This document shows, piece after piece, positions 1 through 8,878 of a DNA stretch of 63,933 bases (positions within the stretch are counted from its first letter, which is position 1; every line of letters begins with the position of its first letter). The notes beneath the pieces are model-generated. The model worked only from the letters and a program-made list of their open reading frames with translations, did no database searches and was not told where the DNA came from. The stretch comes from Chryseobacterium sp. MYb7 (GTDB taxonomy: Bacteria; Bacteroidota; Bacteroidia; Flavobacteriales; Weeksellaceae). Made by a program: the position numbers and the translations under genes. The DNA lies in assembly GCF_002979455.1 (NCBI RefSeq), contig NZ_PCOU01000031.1:1-63933 (forward strand), given 5' to 3'.

Positions 1-1
1 A

Positions 2-1510
2 GAACTATCCGCAGAATCTCAGAAATTCGGGGTAAATTCGGAGGGCTTGATGGAAGTGGAGAAGGTGAAGAGTGCGGCGGGGGTGCAGAAGCAGCCGGAG
101 CCAGAGAAGCCAGCAGATGGGAAATGTCCAAATTGTGAAAAAGATATAACTGTTGAACAATTACAAAAAATATATTCAGAGGTTAAAGATAAAATGCTTT
201 TAGAAGATTTGGCAAAATCATTAAATAAATACAAGAAAGTATTTAAACTCGATACATGTGCTAGAAAAGCACATTTCTTTGCACAATCAATACAAGAGGC
301 AGGCACAAACTTGAAAGGAGCATTACATGGTGAAAGCCTAGATTATGCTGCTATAGATTTACCTATACAATTTAAGGCTTTTAGAAAAAGAAATGCTAAT
401 GGAGAAGCTGTTGATAAATATGGTAATCCTACAAAAGATGAAAAAAAAACAGTTCCAAATGATTTAGCATATAAGTATGGACGAAGCGCAGAAAATAGAT
501 ATATTGCAAATGAAAAGAAAATTGCCGAAATTGCCTATGGTAGTAGACTAGGGAATAAATCAGTAGAAGATACATGGAATTATAGAGGAAGAGGTCTATT
601 GCAAATTACAGGAAGAGGAACATATGCAAAGATTCAGCAAAAGATAAATGATTTAGCATCTGACTCTAAAGTTCAAATTGCAGAAGGACAAGACAAAGAT
701 TATACTCCAAATGAAGCAGCAGTTACCGGAATGGTTGATTGGTATAAAGATAATATGTATTTGGAAGCAGATAAAACAGGGACTTTAGAAGATAATGATG
801 TAGTTGATCTTATAATTAATATTATAAATCAAGACACCAACTCGAGAAAACAAAGAAAGGATAACTATAAAAAAACGAAAATAATTTTTGAAATTGATAA
901 ATGTTCAAAAGTTAAGCCACAACAAGATAAAGAAAAAAAATGCTCAGCCGATTGTTCACAATGCTTTGACTATGCAGATGTATGGCAAAATCCGGAAATT
1001 AGCTCAGATAATCATGGTAAAAATAATAATAGATTTGGTTATAATTCTGCAAGAGGTCATAAGGGTATTGATATAGTTTCTGGCCCTGAATATAAAGATG
1101 TACATTCATTAATGTGTGGAAAAGTAGTAGCTATAGTAGATTCTTTTAAAACTAATCAATACAAATTTCAAAGTCTAGGAAATACTTTAATGATAAAATC
1201 CAAAGATAAAGAAGGAAAAACAGTATTTATTTTATACTGCCATTTAAATAAGATATTCGTTAAAAATGGTGAAAAAGTAAAACACGGGCAAAAGGTAGCC
1301 CAATCAGGGTCAACAGGAAATGCATCAAGCAGTGAATTTCCAAATGGAGTAAAAGGACATGGAATAAATAAAAAATATTGGCATTGCCACATTGAGGCTG
1401 CAACAAAAGGGGATGGATACAACAACTTCCGTAATTTAGGAGCTTATAGAATAAAAGCAGAAGATTATATGAAAACAAAATTTGATAAAGATGGTAACCC
1501 GATTAAGTAA
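2..1510 (+). CDS. GH19 chitinase/lysozyme-like plus M23 (LytM) peptidase, 5' end outside window
   Basis: A two-domain cell-wall hydrolase. Numbering codons from position 47, a glycoside hydrolase 19 domain covers about 55-290, with a candidate catalytic Glu in HFFAQSIQEAG near 82 and the family signature GRGLLQITGRGTY near 181. An M23 metallopeptidase domain follows, with zinc ligands HKGID near 338 and HCHIE near 445. No stop lies upstream in frame back to base 2, so the TTG/ATG at 47/50 are probably internal and the gene begins off the window. No signal peptide is visible in what remains. A Cys motif CPNCEKDI precedes the GH19 domain. Bases 50-120 are GC-rich and the rest AT-rich, as in modular toxins. 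The next gene overlaps it and encodes a lipoprotein. I infer a secreted antibacterial effector; a phage-type endolysin is the alternative. Confidence 0.8.
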   Translation, partial: ELSAESQKFGVNSEGLMEVEKVKSAAGVQKQPEPEKPADGKCPNCEKDITVEQLQKIYSEVKDKMLLEDLAKSLNKYKKVFKLDTCARKAHFFAQSIQEAGTNLKGALHGESLDYAAIDLPIQFKAFRKRNANGEAVDKYGNPTKDEKKTVPNDLAYKYGRSAENRYIANEKKIAEIAYGSRLGNKSVEDTWNYRGRGLLQITGRGTYAKIQQKINDLASDSKVQIAEGQDKDYTPNEAAVTGMVDWYKDNMYLEADKTGTLEDNDVVDLIINIINQDTNSRKQRKDNYKKTKIIFEIDKCSKVKPQQDKEKKCSADCSQCFDYADVWQNPEISSDNHGKNNNRFGYNSARGHKGIDIVSGPEYKDVHSLMCGKVVAIVDSFKTNQYKFQSLGNTLMIKSKDKEGKTVFILYCHLNKIFVKNGEKVKHGQKVAQSGSTGNASSSEFPNGVKGHGINKKYWHCHIEAATKGDGYNNFRNLGAYRIKAEDYMKTKFDKDGNPIK

Positions 1511-2585
1511 ATTCATATCCTTACTGAGTATTATTTTAATATTAATATCTTGCAAAAATGATGCACAAAAAAGGACCGTAGAAATACAAAATATTGAGAA
1601 AAAAAAACAAAAAACCGATTTTTTTAATAAAAAATATTTCCATGGTTTTCTAATGTCAGTTGATGAATCTACACCAGCAGAACACCCTTTTTATAGTTAT
1701 TTAAATTGTAAAGAAGAAGGATACTTTACTATACATTTCATACCCAAAAATAAAAATCTCATTTCTTTTTGGAAAAATAAATATTTTGAAGAAAATAAAT
1801 ACGAATATGATGATTTAATAACTGAAAATAGAATTATTAATCAACTATTAGATGGAAAATATAATCTCTACAATATCTTTTGTTTCCAAATAACAAATAA
1901 GTATTTAGATTATTCAAATGGATGCACAGAAGAAAGCATAAATTTAAAAATTAATGCTATCGCTGATATATATCTTTACAATCCTAATACAAAACAATGG
2001 GATTTTCAAAAAAAAATAAAGGTCGACAGACTTCCACCACAAGCTGATAACAAATTCTTTTTGGATAATTTTCCATCAATCATAACTTATGTTAATGAAG
2101 ACAAACCAAAATCCAATTCTACAAAAAGTGAGATTGCTATTAATGGAGAAAATATTTTTCACATCGACAATAATAAATTAATAATAAGGGAAGATTTATT
2201 AAATAAAATCAATAATAATTCAAATATAGACCATGGTAAGGATGCTTCGTTATTAAATAGTTATGTCTTAGGTCTTCTTTCAAAAAGAAAAGCAAAAGAA
2301 CAACTTTCGTTTAACGATGAAAATCTTTATAAGATAATTGCCTATACAATAAATATCGTTGACCCTATATACTATAAATATTTTGATGAAAAAGATATCT
2401 TTTGGGGAAAATATAGTTTCGGAGATTCCAGAGGAGGAGCTAGTTTAAGCGAAGCACTTGTATTGTCTAAACTCTTATCAACACAGGATCTAGATAATAT
2501 GATATTACAATTCAGAAAAAACAATTATTACAATTTAGAAAACCTGAAAGTTATGCTAGAAAAAACATCTTGGTTTGAACCATAA
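1491..2585 (+). CDS. Hypothetical lipoprotein, candidate immunity protein for the upstream hydrolase
   Basis: I do not recognise the family. The ATG at 1491 gives a clean lipoprotein signal: a basic start, a hydrophobic stretch SLLSIILILIS, then the lipobox Cys at residue 21. An upstream TTG at 1482 is less likely because the signal fits the ATG. The rest (about 345 residues) is soluble, rich in Lys, Asn and Asp, and very AT-rich. It overlaps the hydrolase gene by 20 bp, so the two are probably translated together. A periplasm-facing lipoprotein beside a peptidoglycan-targeting enzyme is a common effector/immunity layout, but the immunity role here is inference from position and signal alone. 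Confidence 0.7.
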   Translation: MVTRLSKFISLLSIILILISCKNDAQKRTVEIQNIEKKKQKTDFFNKKYFHGFLMSVDESTPAEHPFYSYLNCKEEGYFTIHFIPKNKNLISFWKNKYFEENKYEYDDLITENRIINQLLDGKYNLYNIFCFQITNKYLDYSNGCTEESINLKINAIADIYLYNPNTKQWDFQKKIKVDRLPPQADNKFFLDNFPSIITYVNEDKPKSNSTKSEIAINGENIFHIDNNKLIIREDLLNKINNNSNIDHGKDASLLNSYVLGLLSKRKAKEQLSFNDENLYKIIAYTINIVDPIYYKYFDEKDIFWGKYSFGDSRGGASLSEALVLSKLLSTQDLDNMILQFRKNNYYNLENLKVMLEKTSWFEP

Positions 2586-2593
2586 ATATAAAA

Positions 2594-3448
2594 ATGATGA
2601 AAAACTTTATGGCTTTACTACTTCTTATATTCTTCTTTTTCAGCTGCAAAGGCCAGGATAAAGATGAAAAAAAGAAAATAGATACAAAAGTTTATGTTGC
2701 CAACTGTAAAGGCAAATATTCTACAAAAGAAAAATTAACTGAAAGAGGCAAAACATGGTCTCTCAATAATAATGATATTGAAAAAATCATGAATTTATCA
2801 GTTCCTCTTACTGAAGAAGAATGGCATTTTTCATATCCGATTACACCATGTAATATTAATATAAAAGGTTATTTATATAAAGGAAAAAAATATGACTTAC
2901 AAATTAATGGGGGTTCATATATTTCTTTTTTTGATGGAAAAAAAACATAAATCTTAGGATGTGAACTACCGGAATGTAAAAAGTATTTTCTCAAATCTAA
3001 AGAAAATATGGAAGAAGAAGATCTACCCTCTTCTTCTAATTCAGAATCTACACAAACTAAAAATTAAAGAGTTAACTTTAATAAAAGTGATAAGAATGAT
3101 ATCGTTTTTATAGAAAAAAATATAAATGACTATACTTTAAAAGCACAAACTGATAATAAAGTATTTTTTACCAAAAACATTAGCTGTGATTTTATAGAAA
3201 TAAATACTAATACAAAAAACAAACAAGCTTTCAATTTAATCTTGGGTTACACTGATCAATATCAAAATACGTCTCGGAAAATAGTTATACCAGTATTTTT
3301 CAAAAATAATGATTTATTTATTGAAAAATTATTCATTGCAACTTTGGGAACGAGTGCTAAAACAGGCGAGGAAGAGTGGATACAAAAAGAGATTTCTGAA
3401 AAAACATCGCTCAAACAGCTTAATTTGGATAAAATCCTATCAGAATAA
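2594..3448 (+). pseudogene. Lipoprotein gene interrupted by two in-frame TAA codons
   Basis: One reading frame runs from an ATG at 2594 to a stop at 3448 but is cut by TAA at 2948-2950 and again at 3065-3067. All three segments (118, 38 and 126 codons) stay in the same frame and read as ordinary protein: a lipoprotein signal with Cys near residue 18 (FFFSCKGQ), then a middle part with ILGCELPECKKYF, then a C-terminal part ending LNLDKILSE. Unrelated non-coding DNA at this AT content would be expected to contain more stops. It starts 8 bp after the previous lipoprotein gene, so it may be a second immunity-like gene in decay. Alternatives are a functional 118-residue truncated lipoprotein, separate small genes, or assembly errors. 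Confidence 0.65.
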
Positions 3449-3487
3449 ATGAAAAATATTCTCCCTAATATAACTGAGTAATTTCAC

Positions 3488-3517
3488 ACCATTCTGGTCA
3501 ATCCGGGATGGTTTTTT
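3488..3517 (+). terminator. Rho-independent terminator closing the accessory module
   Basis: A 7-bp stem (ACCATTC with GGATGGT, one G-T pair) is followed by a T-run. It lies between the broken lipoprotein gene and the UMP synthase promoter. Confidence 0.7.
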
Positions 3518-3539
3518 ATTTACAAATGAGCGATAAATT

Positions 3540-3569
3540 TTTGAGCCTTATTTCAATTGCTTAAATTTG
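3540..3569 (+). promoter_or_regulatory. Bacteroidota-type promoter for the UMP synthase gene
   Basis: TTTG at 3540-3543 and TAAATTTG at 3562-3569 match the Bacteroidota consensus (-33 TTTG, -7 TAnnTTTG) with an 18-base spacer. The start codon is 20 bases downstream of the -7 element. Confidence 0.65.
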
Positions 3570-3588
3570 CAATATCTAATAAAAAATA

Positions 3589-4968
3589 ATGGAAAGTAAA
3601 AAAGAATTCTTCTTAGAGTGCTACAAGCTAGGGATCATCAAATTCGGAAGGTTTACCCTGAAAAGTGGTATTGAAAGCCCATTTTATGTAGACCTGAGAC
3701 CTTTGGCTTCAGATCCTAAAATTTTAAAAAATCTTGCTAATTATTTATTGGAAATGCTTCCATTAGATAATTTTGATTTAATCTGTGGAGTTCCTTACGC
3801 TGCTCTTCCAATGGCAACTGCAATGTCTCTGGAAAGCTATATTCCATTAATTATTAAAAGAAAAGAAGCCAAAAGCTATGGTACCAAAAAATTGATCGAA
3901 GGAATTTACCAGAAAGGGCAAAACTGTCTTTTGGTAGAAGATGTTATCACTTCAGGAAAGTCTTTATTAGAAACCATTCCTGAAATAGAGCAGGAAGATC
4001 TTAAAGTTTCTGATATTGTAGTGGTACTGGATAGAGAACAAGGAGGAAAGCAGCTATTAGAAGGCAAAGGCTACAGAGTACACACTCTTTTCAATATTTC
4101 GGAGGTATGTGATATTCTTCAGGAAACCGGAGAATTATCTGATGAAGAGGTTAAAAGAATTCAGGATTTCCTACAGGGTAACCACATTCAGTTTGAAGAA
4201 GAAACAAGATCTTCTTATGAAGAGAAACTTGAAGCTACACAACATTCTGTATCAAAAAAATTACTGGAAACAGCTTTAGCGAAAAAATCAAACCTTATTG
4301 CTTCTGCTGATGTTACAACGACTCAGGAGCTATTGGAACTTGCTGAAAAGGTAGGCCCGCACGTTATTGCTTTAAAAACACATATCGATATCATTTCCGA
4401 TTTTGAGTACGAAAAAACAATTACTCCTTTAAAAGCTATTGCTGCAAAACATCAGTTTTTATTGATGGAAGACAGAAAATTTGCTGACATCGGAAATACA
4501 CAAGAACTTCAGTTTACAAGTGGGGTTTTCAAAATTACAGACTGGGCAGATTTCGTAACTTCGCAAGTAATCGGAGGTTTTGAATCATTAGACTGCTTCA
4601 AAAATGTAGGAGTGGTAGCCATTGTTGGAATGTCCTCAAAAGGAGCGCTTACAACAGCCAGCTACCGTGAAGAAGCTTTAAAAGTAGCTTTATCCCATCC
4701 AAATGTAATTGGTGGAGTATCTCAAAACAAAATTCCGGAAGACCTTTTATTATTCACTCCGGGAGTAAATCTTGCAGATTCAGGAGATGGTAAAGGACAG
4801 CAGTACAATACACCGGAGCATGTATTTAAAACACTACACACGGATTTTATTATTGTAGGAAGAGGAATCTACAAATCCAATGATCCTGAAGCATCTGCCA
4901 TCACTTATAAGACAGAAGGATGGAATGCTTATATTAATTCTTTGGATAAAAAAGCAATTCAAGGTTAA
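3589..4968 (+). CDS. pyrEF: UMP synthase: orotate phosphoribosyltransferase fused to OMP decarboxylase
   Basis: Catalyses the last two steps of de novo pyrimidine synthesis in the cytoplasm, orotate to OMP to UMP. Residues 1-205 are the phosphoribosyltransferase, with the PRPP-binding motif LVEDVITSGKS near 116. Residues about 225-459 are the decarboxylase, with the catalytic array DRKFADIGNT near 295 and a phosphate-binding GRGIY near the end. The order (PyrE first, PyrF second) is that of the eukaryotic enzyme. Many bacteria keep the two genes separate, and other bacterial fusions run in the opposite order. It is transcribed alone from its own promoter, and the ATG directly after the AT-rich leader is a safe start. 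Confidence 0.93.
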   Translation: MESKKEFFLECYKLGIIKFGRFTLKSGIESPFYVDLRPLASDPKILKNLANYLLEMLPLDNFDLICGVPYAALPMATAMSLESYIPLIIKRKEAKSYGTKKLIEGIYQKGQNCLLVEDVITSGKSLLETIPEIEQEDLKVSDIVVVLDREQGGKQLLEGKGYRVHTLFNISEVCDILQETGELSDEEVKRIQDFLQGNHIQFEEETRSSYEEKLEATQHSVSKKLLETALAKKSNLIASADVTTTQELLELAEKVGPHVIALKTHIDIISDFEYEKTITPLKAIAAKHQFLLMEDRKFADIGNTQELQFTSGVFKITDWADFVTSQVIGGFESLDCFKNVGVVAIVGMSSKGALTTASYREEALKVALSHPNVIGGVSQNKIPEDLLLFTPGVNLADSGDGKGQQYNTPEHVFKTLHTDFIIVGRGIYKSNDPEASAITYKTEGWNAYINSLDKKAIQG

Positions 4969-4997
4969 AATCCTACTCAAGTATATACAAAATAAGT

Positions 4998-5005
4998 TAT
5001 ATTTG
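4998..5005 (+). promoter_or_regulatory. -7 element (TATATTTG) for the following surface-protein gene
   Basis: TATATTTG matches TAnnTTTG and lies 17 bases before the TTG start at 5023. No clear TTTG is visible at the -33 position. Confidence 0.45.
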
Positions 5006-5022
5006 GGCTTTATCACGAATAT

Positions 5023-7845
5023 TTGAAAAAGCTCAGCATTTGCCTTATTTTGTTCTGGGGAGTCGCACAGGTCTCTGCACAGAAAGACAGTATTTATATT
5101 GAAGCAAAACTGTCTCCTGACAAGAAGAACCTTGAGATCAATCAGGAAATTGTTTATTACAATCATTCCGGAAAAGATCTTCAGACTGTAAAACTCCTGA
5201 ATTGGGTTTCCGCTTACAACAGACGTGGAACCTCTTTAGTCTACAGAAAACTGGAAGACCGGAATACGGATTTGCACTTTGCAAAAAGTGATCAATTGGG
5301 TAAACTTCTTGAATTGAATATTAAAAATTCAGAAAATGAAGTTATACCTGTCAGTAACCTCTCAGATGAAAATCTTTTTATTCCTCTGAAAAACATACTG
5401 AAACCTGGCGAAAGTGTCACGTTACAGCTGCAATACAGAATGCAGCTTCCCGATAAAACTTTTACGGGATATGGAACATCCGCTCAGAATACGGTATTAA
5501 AATATTTCTTTATTGTTCCGGATCATTTTGATCCGGACAATATTTCCAAAAGAAAGTATCACGATATTGAAGAACCTGTAAGTTTCAATACTTTCTGGAC
5601 TGTCAACTTTGATATTCCTGTCAATACTTTTGTAGAAGGTAATCTTCCACAGATTCAGATGAATTCTTTTAAAGGAGGTCTGGATTCTGATCCTGAGTTT
5701 TTAATTTCTTCTATTGGATATCCTTCCATAAAAACCGATATTGATGGAGACGAAACCGAAGTCAAATTTGGATATAACCTGAATCCTGAAGAAAAGCAGA
5801 ACCTGGAATTTTATCTTCCTCTACATTTAAAATTCCTTAAAGAGAGACTGGGTATTCTTCCTAAAAGTCTTTTTATTTCAGATAAATTCAGAGCTAAAGA
5901 AGACTTTTTTGGAAATAATGATATTACTTTCTGGAAATTCAGATTCCAGTTATTTACCAATACCGAAAAAACGGATCTGGATTACTTTGGAATGATTACC
6001 AAGAAAATTCTTGATGAAACCGTTATTGCAGATAAAGAGAAAGATCATTGGTTTAAAAATGGTTTAAAATCTTATCTGGAAATTCAGTATCTGAAAAAAT
6101 TCTATGCTGACACAAAACTTTTAGGTACCCTTCCAGAAACTAAAATTTTCGGATTTAAGCCTTTAAAATTATTCCATGCCTCCAAAGTAAAACTTCTGGA
6201 TCGCTACGGCCTTTCCTATCAATATATCATGCTGCAAAATCTTGATCAGAAAATTACTGAACATTTTCCTGTTTTAAGTAATTTCAATGATATGGCTGTA
6301 AGCAGTTTTGAAACCGGAAGTCTGTTCAATTATTCAGCAGATAAAATGGGATATGATCATTTCAATGATATTGTAAAAAATTATATTTCTCAGAATTCAG
6401 GAAAAAGAATACATCCTGAAGATTTTCTGACATCTCTTTCCGAAAAAAATAAATCAACGGCTTATCTTTCAAACTTTTTCAAACAGAAGAACAGAGTTGA
6501 TTTCAAATTAAAAAACATTCGAAAAGAGAACGATTCACTTCAAATAAATATTGTAAAAAATACCGATATTTCTATTCCTGTAAAACTGGAAACAGAAACT
6601 AAAGATGGCGAAAAGAAATCTTACTGGATAGATACTGAAGAAAATGAACGTATGACCAGCCTGACGCTTCCTGCTTCAGATAATATTTACAAAGTCACTT
6701 TAAACAGTGGCTACATCTTTCCGGAATCCAATTACAGAGATAATTTTCTATATGCAAAAGGAATTTTTTCCAATGCAAAAAAGATTAAACTTAAATTAAT
6801 AAAAGATATCCCCAATCCGGAATACAACGAAATTTACATCAGTCCCAGAGTACGTTTCAACAATACTTATGATAAATTCCTTTTGGGAGTCAATTTAAAA
6901 AACCAGTCTTTCTTTGATCAAAAATTCCTGTACTCAGTTACACCAACCTATAGTACAGGAACAGGAAAACTGACTGGCTCCGCAGCGGTTTCCTACTCTA
7001 TTCTGCCTGCAGAAAGTATTATCCGAAGCTTAACCTTTGGACTATCCGGTTCTTATTTTCATTATGATTATAATCTGGCTTACAGAAAGACTTCCATATC
7101 CTCCTCTATCAATTTCAGAAAGAATCCCAGAAGTACGGTAAGCAGAGGAATCGGGGCTTCTTATAACTATTTCGAGAGAGATCTTAGTCCTTTAATGATT
7201 GCTAACGACGATTACAGGAAGTATAATCTCTGGAGTATCGGATATGGCTATAGCGACAGCCAGATGATTCATGAAAAAAGTTTTAGTCTGAGCGCCCAGG
7301 GAATGGAAGATTTCAATAAAATAACTGCTGAAGGTTTCTACAGATGGGAATTTGCTCCTAAACAAAAGCTTAGCTTACGTTTATTTGCCGGATATTTTCT
7401 AAGAAATAATACCAGAAATAATCTTTTCGATTATGGTATTTCAAGGGTTTCCAATTATTCATTCTCTTATACTCTTTTGGGAGAAAGTGCCAGCAGTGGT
7501 CTTCTTTCACAACAGTTTATATTAGCTGACGGTGGTTTTAAATCATTTCTACCAGGAACCGTGAACCAATGGATCACATCTGCAAACGTAGATTCAAGCA
7601 TCTGGAAAATATTCCATGTATATGCAGATGCCGGAGTATATAAAAACAAAGATCTTCCTGCCAAATTCATATGGGATACCGGAGTTAAAGTAAGAATTAT
7701 CCCTGATTTCCTGGAAGTTTATTTCCCGATACAGTCTTCTTTAGGATTTGAACCTTCATTCAAAGATTACGGAAAACGCATCAGATATACATTGATCCTT
7801 AATCTTGGATCGATTATCAATGCAGCAAGAAGAGGATGGTATTAA
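5023..7845 (+). CDS. Exported protein with degenerate M1-aminopeptidase-like region and C-terminal barrel-like region
   Basis: A 940-residue protein. A Sec signal (MKKLSICLILFWGVAQVSAQ) supports the TTG start; no ATG is positioned to preserve it. Residues about 25-500 resemble the beta-sandwich and catalytic region of M1 (gluzincin) aminopeptidases. Where HExxH is expected before the WLNEG-like helix, the sequence reads LDETVIAD and then DHWFKNGLKSYLE near 340, so the zinc ligands and catalytic Glu appear to be missing. The last 300 residues alternate aromatic/polar strands and end LILNLGSIINAARRGWY, as in an outer-membrane barrel. I infer a non-catalytic surface or periplasmic protein. Homology to M1 is by pattern only. 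A strong terminator follows. Confidence 0.65.
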   Translation: MKKLSICLILFWGVAQVSAQKDSIYIEAKLSPDKKNLEINQEIVYYNHSGKDLQTVKLLNWVSAYNRRGTSLVYRKLEDRNTDLHFAKSDQLGKLLELNIKNSENEVIPVSNLSDENLFIPLKNILKPGESVTLQLQYRMQLPDKTFTGYGTSAQNTVLKYFFIVPDHFDPDNISKRKYHDIEEPVSFNTFWTVNFDIPVNTFVEGNLPQIQMNSFKGGLDSDPEFLISSIGYPSIKTDIDGDETEVKFGYNLNPEEKQNLEFYLPLHLKFLKERLGILPKSLFISDKFRAKEDFFGNNDITFWKFRFQLFTNTEKTDLDYFGMITKKILDETVIADKEKDHWFKNGLKSYLEIQYLKKFYADTKLLGTLPETKIFGFKPLKLFHASKVKLLDRYGLSYQYIMLQNLDQKITEHFPVLSNFNDMAVSSFETGSLFNYSADKMGYDHFNDIVKNYISQNSGKRIHPEDFLTSLSEKNKSTAYLSNFFKQKNRVDFKLKNIRKENDSLQINIVKNTDISIPVKLETETKDGEKKSYWIDTEENERMTSLTLPASDNIYKVTLNSGYIFPESNYRDNFLYAKGIFSNAKKIKLKLIKDIPNPEYNEIYISPRVRFNNTYDKFLLGVNLKNQSFFDQKFLYSVTPTYSTGTGKLTGSAAVSYSILPAESIIRSLTFGLSGSYFHYDYNLAYRKTSISSSINFRKNPRSTVSRGIGASYNYFERDLSPLMIANDDYRKYNLWSIGYGYSDSQMIHEKSFSLSAQGMEDFNKITAEGFYRWEFAPKQKLSLRLFAGYFLRNNTRNNLFDYGISRVSNYSFSYTLLGESASSGLLSQQFILADGGFKSFLPGTVNQWITSANVDSSIWKIFHVYADAGVYKNKDLPAKFIWDTGVKVRIIPDFLEVYFPIQSSLGFEPSFKDYGKRIRYTLILNLGSIINAARRGWY

Positions 7846-7870
7846 GATTCTTGAAAACAAAAAAATAAAA

Positions 7871-7900
7871 GGACAGCTGATGAATATGCTGTCCCTTTTT
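7871..7900. terminator. Bidirectional terminator
   Basis: GGACAGC and GCTGTCC form a perfect 7-bp stem, with an A-rich flank on the left and a T-run on the right. It separates the convergent genes ending at 7845 and 7909. Confidence 0.75.
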
Positions 7901-7908
7901 ATTAAAAA

Positions 7909-8718
7909 CTAATCTTTTATAATTTTCTGTGAAATCGGAATATTATTGATAGTTCCTGTTACAATATAAGTTCCTTTTGGTAACTCAGCAATATCAAGAC
8001 TTGAGGCTAATTTTGTGGGTGATTTTTTAACAACCTGTCTGAATGTATCGTATACTTTCACATCTTTCACCTCTGTTCCGAATACTACTTTACTGTCTTT
8101 TATAAAAGGATTCTGTACAAAACCTGATTTCACACTTCCTTCGAGTGAAAAATCTGCCATATTATCATTATTACTCACTAATGTTCTTTTAATGGCAGTG
8201 GTGGTAGTGGGAGAAGGAGCCGGCCCATCACCTTTAAATTGATCCGCATTTGATCCATATCCTACAAAGTCAAGGACATTGGATGCAGAAGGCCCTGTAA
8301 CCTGCACTATATTTCCAGCTAAAGCTATTTTCCCTGAAACACTGGAAATCTTCAACCCGGAAGATTTGTTGGGCGTGCCATCAAAATTAGTTATTGTAGT
8401 GGCAATAAAATTGGGTATTGGTAACTCTTCAGTACCATCTTGAATGACTGATTCCTGAATTAAGTAGGTTTCTTCGGGACCTAAAGTCAAATCAGGCAGC
8501 GTATGATATTCAGTAAAAGCACCAATAGCAGGCCCATACTGTATACTGGCTCCCGTCAAAGAAACCAGATTGGTTCCGATATTCTTAAGCACAATATAGT
8601 TATTTTTCAATACAGCACCTGAGTTGGCATTACCGCCATAAATCTCATTGATCACAATCTGGGCGTTCGAAAAGGTTGTTAATAATAAAAGCCCTGCAAT
8701 AGTAAAGATTTTTTTCAT
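7909..8718 (-). CDS. Secreted lamin-tail-domain protein with T9SS-like C-terminal sorting tail
   Basis: A 269-residue exported protein. A Sec signal (MKKIFTIAGLLLLTTFSNAQ) is followed by an N-terminal region starting IVINEIYGGN, the typical opening of lamin-tail (LTD) domains. The last ~70 residues form a short sorting-type domain (DVKVYDTF ... LPKGTYIVTGTI ... SQKIIKD), expected to route it through the type IX system to the cell surface or medium. That tail closely resembles the tail of the gene at 8879-9748. LTD domains often occur with extracellular nucleases or adhesins, but no enzymatic domain is present here. The function is unknown. Confidence 0.7.
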   Translation of the reverse strand: MKKIFTIAGLLLLTTFSNAQIVINEIYGGNANSGAVLKNNYIVLKNIGTNLVSLTGASIQYGPAIGAFTEYHTLPDLTLGPEETYLIQESVIQDGTEELPIPNFIATTITNFDGTPNKSSGLKISSVSGKIALAGNIVQVTGPSASNVLDFVGYGSNADQFKGDGPAPSPTTTTAIKRTLVSNNDNMADFSLEGSVKSGFVQNPFIKDSKVVFGTEVKDVKVYDTFRQVVKKSPTKLASSLDIAELPKGTYIVTGTINNIPISQKIIKD

Positions 8719-8830
8719 CGTATTAATTTTAGAAATGGATTTGAAATAAAAATATCAAAAACAATACCACCAAATTAAGAAATAAACACGATAGAAAGAT
8801 TTAAAAATCAACAAATAAGCCCATAAAAGA

Positions 8831-8860
8831 AACAGCCACTTCAATGAAGCGGCTGTTTTT
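8831..8860. terminator. Hairpin terminator between two T9SS cargo genes
   Basis: AACAGCC-A-CTTC pairs with GAAG-C-GGCTGTT around an AAT loop (12-base arms, one mismatch). T-rich sequence on both sides fits termination of the minus-strand gene ending at 8879. Confidence 0.6.
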
Positions 8861-8878
8861 ATTTTTATTGTAAAGAGA

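Noticed and set aside
3242..3448. A separate 68-residue gene starting with TTG
   Set aside because: The frame is open upstream to the TAA at 3065 and continues the lipoprotein gene, so it is the last segment of a broken gene.
5023..7845. Active M1 aminopeptidase
   Set aside because: HExxH and the downstream Glu are not present at the expected positions.
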